A program made the position numbers and the translations under genes. From the IMG/VR virus record IMGVR_UViG_3300042888_001491, positions 1 to 52,205 of that record: a stretch of 52,205 nt of DNA. The stretch is one strand, 5' to 3'. The DNA comes from a virus. Shown here piece after piece: positions 49,735 through 52,205 of the stretch. Position 1 is the stretch's first letter, and each line of letters begins with the position of its first letter. The notes under the pieces are model-generated. The model was not told the DNA's origin, searched no databases, and saw only the letters and a list, made by a program, of their open reading frames with translations.

Positions 49735-49743
49735 TATATTTAT
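49735..49743 (+). promoter_or_regulatory. ATATTTAT promoter candidate
   Basis: TATATTTAT 18 nt upstream of ATG 49762. Confidence 0.35.
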
Positions 49744-49761
49744 TAATTAAAGTAGACAACT

Positions 49762-50373
49762 ATGGAATTAAATAGATTTAAACAATTATTAGAATCAACA
49801 ATGGGCGATGCCAAACCATTGATCTCAGAACAAGAAGAAATGGGTTATACGGTCAAAAATGACGCAACTTTTGAAAATGCAACTAGTGAGGCTAAACCTG
49901 AGTTAAAGATTTTTAAAGGAACTAAGTTTGTTAAAAACGGTGATGTGTTAGTCGCTAACACTAAGTATCAATTTGTTGATAGTAGAACTGGGGTTAAACT
50001 AGGTTATGGACCAAAAGATGCGTTAAAATTTGAGTACGCGGGTAAAGTTACTTACAACTGCGCCGAGGGTAAATTTACGGTAAACGCATCTAAAGATAAG
50101 TATTTCCAACAATACGGCGGTCTAACAAAAGCTTTAGCTCCATTATGTAAAACAAAGGTTGCGCCAACGAACACCGAAACCAAATCAAACCATATATGTG
50201 ACACAGATAAAACAAGTCAATTACAGACAGGTAGATCTTTCAAGTATTGTAAAAATGGTGAGGATTATTATTTCATCGGAACTGCAGGTGAGTTCCAAAC
50301 TAAATACCCTGAATGGACACAGGCGAAAGGTACAGGTTTAGAATCAATCAAGACAAAGATATTCTATAAGTAA
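49762..50373 (+). CDS. leader-peptide protein (RFxQLLES type), 203 aa
   Basis: MELNRFKQLLESTMGDAKPL then ISEQEE: contains LLE and ISE, and is a third leader variant that I know from several phage virion-associated proteins. The remainder is Lys/Thr-rich, strand-rich (TKYQFVDSRTGVKLGYG) with six Cys (YNCAEGK, LCKTKV, HICDTDK). Likely secreted by packaging, not by Sec. Function unknown. Confidence 0.65.
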   Translation: MELNRFKQLLESTMGDAKPLISEQEEMGYTVKNDATFENATSEAKPELKIFKGTKFVKNGDVLVANTKYQFVDSRTGVKLGYGPKDALKFEYAGKVTYNCAEGKFTVNASKDKYFQQYGGLTKALAPLCKTKVAPTNTETKSNHICDTDKTSQLQTGRSFKYCKNGEDYYFIGTAGEFQTKYPEWTQAKGTGLESIKTKIFYK

Positions 50374-50401
50374 AATAACATTACATAAAATAAATAATTT
50401 A

Positions 50402-50432
50402 ATCCTCCACTTGTAAAGATGGGGGATTTTTT
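50402..50432 (+). terminator. Rho-independent terminator
   Basis: ATCCTCC and GGGGGAT pair across 12 nt (one T-G), followed by a T run. Confidence 0.7.
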
Positions 50433-50446
50433 ATATATTAGCGGTA

Positions 50447-50848
50447 ATGAAAGATCTGACGAAATATATTGACTCATTAGTGGAGGGAAATGTGGATAAC
50501 TATGAGATAAACTTCAAAGATGGGGCGTATGTTGTTACGATCATAATAGATATTTCAGATAAAACTTTCCCTGCATATCTTCTTGTGGATATGTTAGCTA
50601 TGTCACGTAGAGATATAGTTAGAAGAATGTTAAGTGGTTATTTACCTAAAAATTTATTTGTTGTAGATCACAAAGTGGTTGGTCAGGAGATAAATGTAAA
50701 ATTAACCTATCCCGATGACATTAGAATAACAGGGTATGTTGATATGGACGACATTCAACCACTAAACATCGGTGACTACATTAATATGAGAGTAGATCCT
50801 TGTAATATAAACGACATATCTACATTCGTAACATATGATCCATTATGA
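50447..50848 (+). CDS. hypothetical protein, 133 aa
   Basis: MKDLTKYIDSLVEGNVDNYE at the start; the segment SLVEG is loosely leader-like. Strand/helix body with MSRRDIVRRMLSGYLPKNLF and VDMDDIQPLNIGDYINM. A degenerate TATATTAG box lies 5 nt before the start. Unknown function; ATGA overlap with the next gene. Confidence 0.55.
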   Translation: MKDLTKYIDSLVEGNVDNYEINFKDGAYVVTIIIDISDKTFPAYLLVDMLAMSRRDIVRRMLSGYLPKNLFVVDHKVVGQEINVKLTYPDDIRITGYVDMDDIQPLNIGDYINMRVDPCNINDISTFVTYDPL

Positions 50849-51099
50849 ATAAGTTAGAGAACATAATGTTGAGATACTTTGAGTTAATAAACTCATTACC
50901 TTACGATGAGGTAAAGATGGCTACGAGTTTAATGGAACCAATGGGGATTGTGGTATTAACAATATACGTTAAAACGATGGATGAAAAATACCTGTATCAA
51001 AAAATGATAAATAGGAAAAGAGTAATTGATATATTAAATGGTGAGATGTCATATATGTTCCCATATGTATTTTTAATGAAGTGTAAAGTAAAAATTTAA
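50845..51099 (+). CDS. hypothetical protein, 84 aa
   Basis: Starts MNKLENIMLRYFELINSLPY; helical with a C-terminal hydrophobic-basic end (YVFLMKCKVKI). Shares 4 nt with the previous gene. Not recognised. Confidence 0.5.
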   Translation: MNKLENIMLRYFELINSLPYDEVKMATSLMEPMGIVVLTIYVKTMDEKYLYQKMINRKRVIDILNGEMSYMFPYVFLMKCKVKI

Positions 51100-51101
51100 A
51101 A

Positions 51102-51263
51102 ATGAAAAAGGAATTAAAAGAAGATCTAATAGCATTAACAATATTGGTGGTGATGTTTTCGGGGTTGGCAATGGGAGTGTTAGGTGGATCATTAACTAGT
51201 TCGTTAGGTGTTGCTTTATTTGTGGTGTCGATAATAGTGGCTTACTGGGTAACATTAGATTGA
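51102..51263 (+). CDS. small membrane protein, two transmembrane helices, 53 aa
   Basis: A hydrophilic start (MKKELKEDL) then two hydrophobic helices (about 10-30 and 33-50, SLGVALFVVSIIVAYW). It starts 2 nt after the previous stop. Candidate phage inner-membrane protein. Confidence 0.5.
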   Translation: MKKELKEDLIALTILVVMFSGLAMGVLGGSLTSSLGVALFVVSIIVAYWVTLD

Positions 51264-51293
51264 TGATTCCGATTGCATAACCTATAATTGGTT

Positions 51294-51324
51294 TTGGAAA
51301 TAAAAAAATAATGTATTATATTTG
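51294..51324 (+). promoter_or_regulatory. Bacteroidota-type promoter for tRNA-like element B
   Basis: TTG 51294-51296 and TATATTTG 51317-51324 are 20 nt apart. The box ends 9 nt before the acceptor stem of element B and no ORF starts here, so the product is an RNA. Downstream genes and elements could be co-transcribed. Confidence 0.65.
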
Positions 51325-51333
51325 AAAAATATT

Positions 51334-51478
51334 AGTCAGGTGGCGGAATGGTAGACGCTAACCAAGTAAATCCAAAAGACAGCCTTGCTACTGCAATAGG
51401 TGTAGGGGATATGGATTTAATAGTATAATGTGCAGAATGATTACTAACGATTTACAGGTTCGAATCCTGTCCTGACTA
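51334..51478 (+). ncRNA. tRNA-Leu-like element B
   Basis: Acceptor AGTCAGG/CCTGACT, D arm GCG...CGC with GG in the loop, T arm ACAGG-TTCGAAT-CCTGT, discriminator A. A 95-nt core replaces the anticodon and variable arms. It contains TAAATCC/GGATTTA (7 bp) enclosing a hairpin TTGC-TACT-GCAA, and a second stem TAGTA/TACTA before the T arm. No normal anticodon loop is found. It has a dedicated promoter. Confidence 0.65.
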
Positions 51479-51500
51479 CAAAAAATTAAAACAAATAGAT

Positions 51501-51617
51501 ATGGACTTTGATGAAGAAAAAGAATGGGATAGACTGTGGATAAAACATAGAAATGCAATGATTCATATGTTAATATGTGGTGTGATACTCGGTTGGTGTA
51601 TTGGAATTTATTGTTAA
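51501..51617 (+). CDS. small single-pass membrane protein, 38 aa
   Basis: MDFDEEKEWDRLWIKHRNAM start (acidic then basic) followed by a hydrophobic helix IHMLICGVILGWCIGIYC. It sits between tRNA-like elements B and C, so it may be translated from the same transcript. Coding status moderately supported by the helix. Confidence 0.45.
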   Translation: MDFDEEKEWDRLWIKHRNAMIHMLICGVILGWCIGIYC

Positions 51618-51626
51618 CTAACAAAT

Positions 51627-51664
51627 AGTCAGGTGGTGGAATTGGTAGACTCAGTCCTGACTAC
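51627..51664 (+). repeat. truncated tRNA-like element C
   Basis: Retains acceptor 5' strand, TG and the D-loop sequence, then jumps to the acceptor 3' strand; the core and T arm are deleted (38 nt in all). Its downstream flank ACAAAAAATTAAA equals that of element B, which suggests origin by unit duplication and deletion. Confidence 0.6.
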
Positions 51665-51678
51665 AAAAAATTAAAGAT

Positions 51679-51912
51679 ATGGAACAAGAGGAAAAACAAA
51701 AATTGATCAATCTAATGTTTGAGATGGTTTTAGCGACAACTAATGACCCTGTTTTTTGTAAAAGACCTAGAGGTGAGAGAATGGCTTGGGTTGCAAATAA
51801 TCTAAGAGATATTGGAATTGACACACACCCAATCGGGATGAGTTGGGGTGTAATGGTAAGTGAAGACTTTAGAGATACCGTTGAAGTCATCAAAGATAAT
51901 TTAGATAATTAA
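51679..51912 (+). CDS. hypothetical protein, 77 aa
   Basis: MEQEEKQKLINLMFEMVLAT start; helical with a central CKRPRGERMAWVANN. It lies between elements C and D, 4 nt before D. Function unknown; not membrane bound. Confidence 0.5.
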   Translation: MEQEEKQKLINLMFEMVLATTNDPVFCKRPRGERMAWVANNLRDIGIDTHPIGMSWGVMVSEDFRDTVEVIKDNLDN

Positions 51913-51916
51913 TCAT

Positions 51917-52014
51917 AGTCAGGTGGCGGAATGGTAGACGCTGATATTTGAGACTACAAGAAACCTAGGAACGGAAGTGGCAGCTCATACAGGTTCGAAT
52001 CCTGTCCTGACTAC
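51917..52014 (+). ncRNA. tRNA-Leu-like element D
   Basis: Same acceptor, D arm and T arm as A and B, with a 47-nt core. The core has TTTGAGAC after the D arm, which looks like a leucine GAG anticodon loop, but the flanking bases do not pair as an anticodon stem. A short TGAG/CTCA pairing across the core is possible. It begins 4 nt after the previous stop. Confidence 0.6.
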
Positions 52015-52082
52015 GAAATCCTGAAAATACATACGTCCGTTTACGGCTATGGAAGTGGTTGACAGCTGGAAAGACAGCAAAT
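52015..52082 (+). other. spacer with tRNA-like relics
   Basis: CGAAATCCTG (52014-52023) resembles the T arm 3' half and GGAAGTGGTTGACAGC (52055-52070) resembles the D arm and loop of the neighbouring elements. Neither is complete. No ORF or promoter is seen in this interval. Confidence 0.35.
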
Positions 52083-52205
52083 AGTCAGGTGGCGGAAGTG
52101 GTGTACGCAGTGGTGTGTTAAATGTGGGAATAGACATAATCCCTAACCCTGAAAGGGGCTAACTGCTTGTCTCTTAGCTACAGGTTCGATTCCTGTCCTG
52201 ACTAC
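52083..52205 (+). ncRNA. tRNA-Leu-like element E (reaches window edge)
   Basis: Acceptor AGTCAGG (52083-52089) and CCTGACT at the window end, D arm GCG...CGC, T arm ACAGG-TTCGATT-CCTGT. A core of about 71 nt holds nested stems GTTA/TAAC with GGGA/TCCC, then CCT-GAA-AGG and GCTAA/TTAGC. Again no normal anticodon arm. The repeat array probably continues beyond the window. Confidence 0.6.

Noticed and set aside
51334-51478. Group I intron inside a tRNA anticodon loop
   Set aside because: The inserts are far below group I size and lack P, Q, R, S core elements.
49073-52205. Ordinary tRNA-Leu genes
   Set aside because: The ends fit tRNA-Leu, but none of the cores gives a 5-bp anticodon stem with a 7-nt loop in the right place; element D has a GAG-like loop without a stem.

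Overview
This window looks like an internal piece of a large tailed-phage (jumbo-type) genome infecting a member of the Bacteroidota, probably a flavobacterium. The DNA is AT-rich. Nearly every gene lies on the + strand and is packed against its neighbours, often with stop/start overlaps, and only three genes are on the - strand. The phage reading rests on gene content: endolysins, small holin-like membrane proteins, thymidylate synthase, free-standing homing-type nucleases, ClpP, SPFH protein, many tiny ORFs and many proteins with shared virion-leader-like N-termini. I see no terminase, portal, capsid, tail or polymerase gene here. The host assignment rests on promoters matching the Bacteroidota TTG-N20-TAnnTTTG pattern, A-rich leaders without Shine-Dalgarno sequences, and a secreted protein ending in a type IX secretion sorting domain.

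Layout. 1-10 kb: small hypothetical proteins, a PcfJ-like protein, an SPFH (prohibitin-like) membrane protein, an HD-family (alarmone-hydrolase-like) protein, GIY-YIG and HNH nucleases and a Janus/phosphohistidine-phosphatase-like protein. 10-13.5 kb: two lipoproteins and two paralogous proteins built from tandem VEDTIQNGVKHT repeats separated by hypervariable segments. 13.5-19.3 kb: small ORFs, ThyA, a P-loop kinase-like protein and ClpP. 19.3-27.7 kb: a GH19 endolysin (- strand), then a long block of exported proteins: a T9SS cargo protein, holin-like proteins, CsgG, an outer-membrane barrel-like protein, a C-type lectin with a dockerin-like segment, a secreted nuclease and a secreted HExxH metallopeptidase. 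27.7-35 kb: DUF2452, a metallophosphatase, RmlC-like and DnaJ-zinc-finger proteins, then proteins with short N-terminal leaders. 35-39.7 kb: six consecutive glycosyltransferase-like genes. 39.7-50.4 kb: T4-type lysozyme, YceI, DHH phosphoesterase and a run of leader-peptide paralogues. 49-52.2 kb: small genes alternating with tRNA-Leu-like elements that share acceptor, D and T arms but carry unrelated cores.

Three system-level patterns stand out. (1) At least four complete tRNA-Leu-like elements and one truncated copy have identical acceptor stems and near-identical T arms but unrelated cores of 47 to about 95 nt where the anticodon and variable arms should be. One has its own host-type promoter, and the array runs to the window edge. 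(2) About 16 proteins, including lysozyme, DHH and PD-(D/E)XK-like enzymes, start with related short helical leaders that contain an [I/L]-x-E motif, the cleavage rule known for T4-type prohead proteases. They look like candidate internal head proteins. (3) Two promoter classes can be separated. TAnnTTTG boxes sit exactly 4 nt before several start codons (probably leaderless mRNAs). An ATATTTAT motif without a -33 box precedes the leader-peptide genes and the endolysin, and may be a late promoter.
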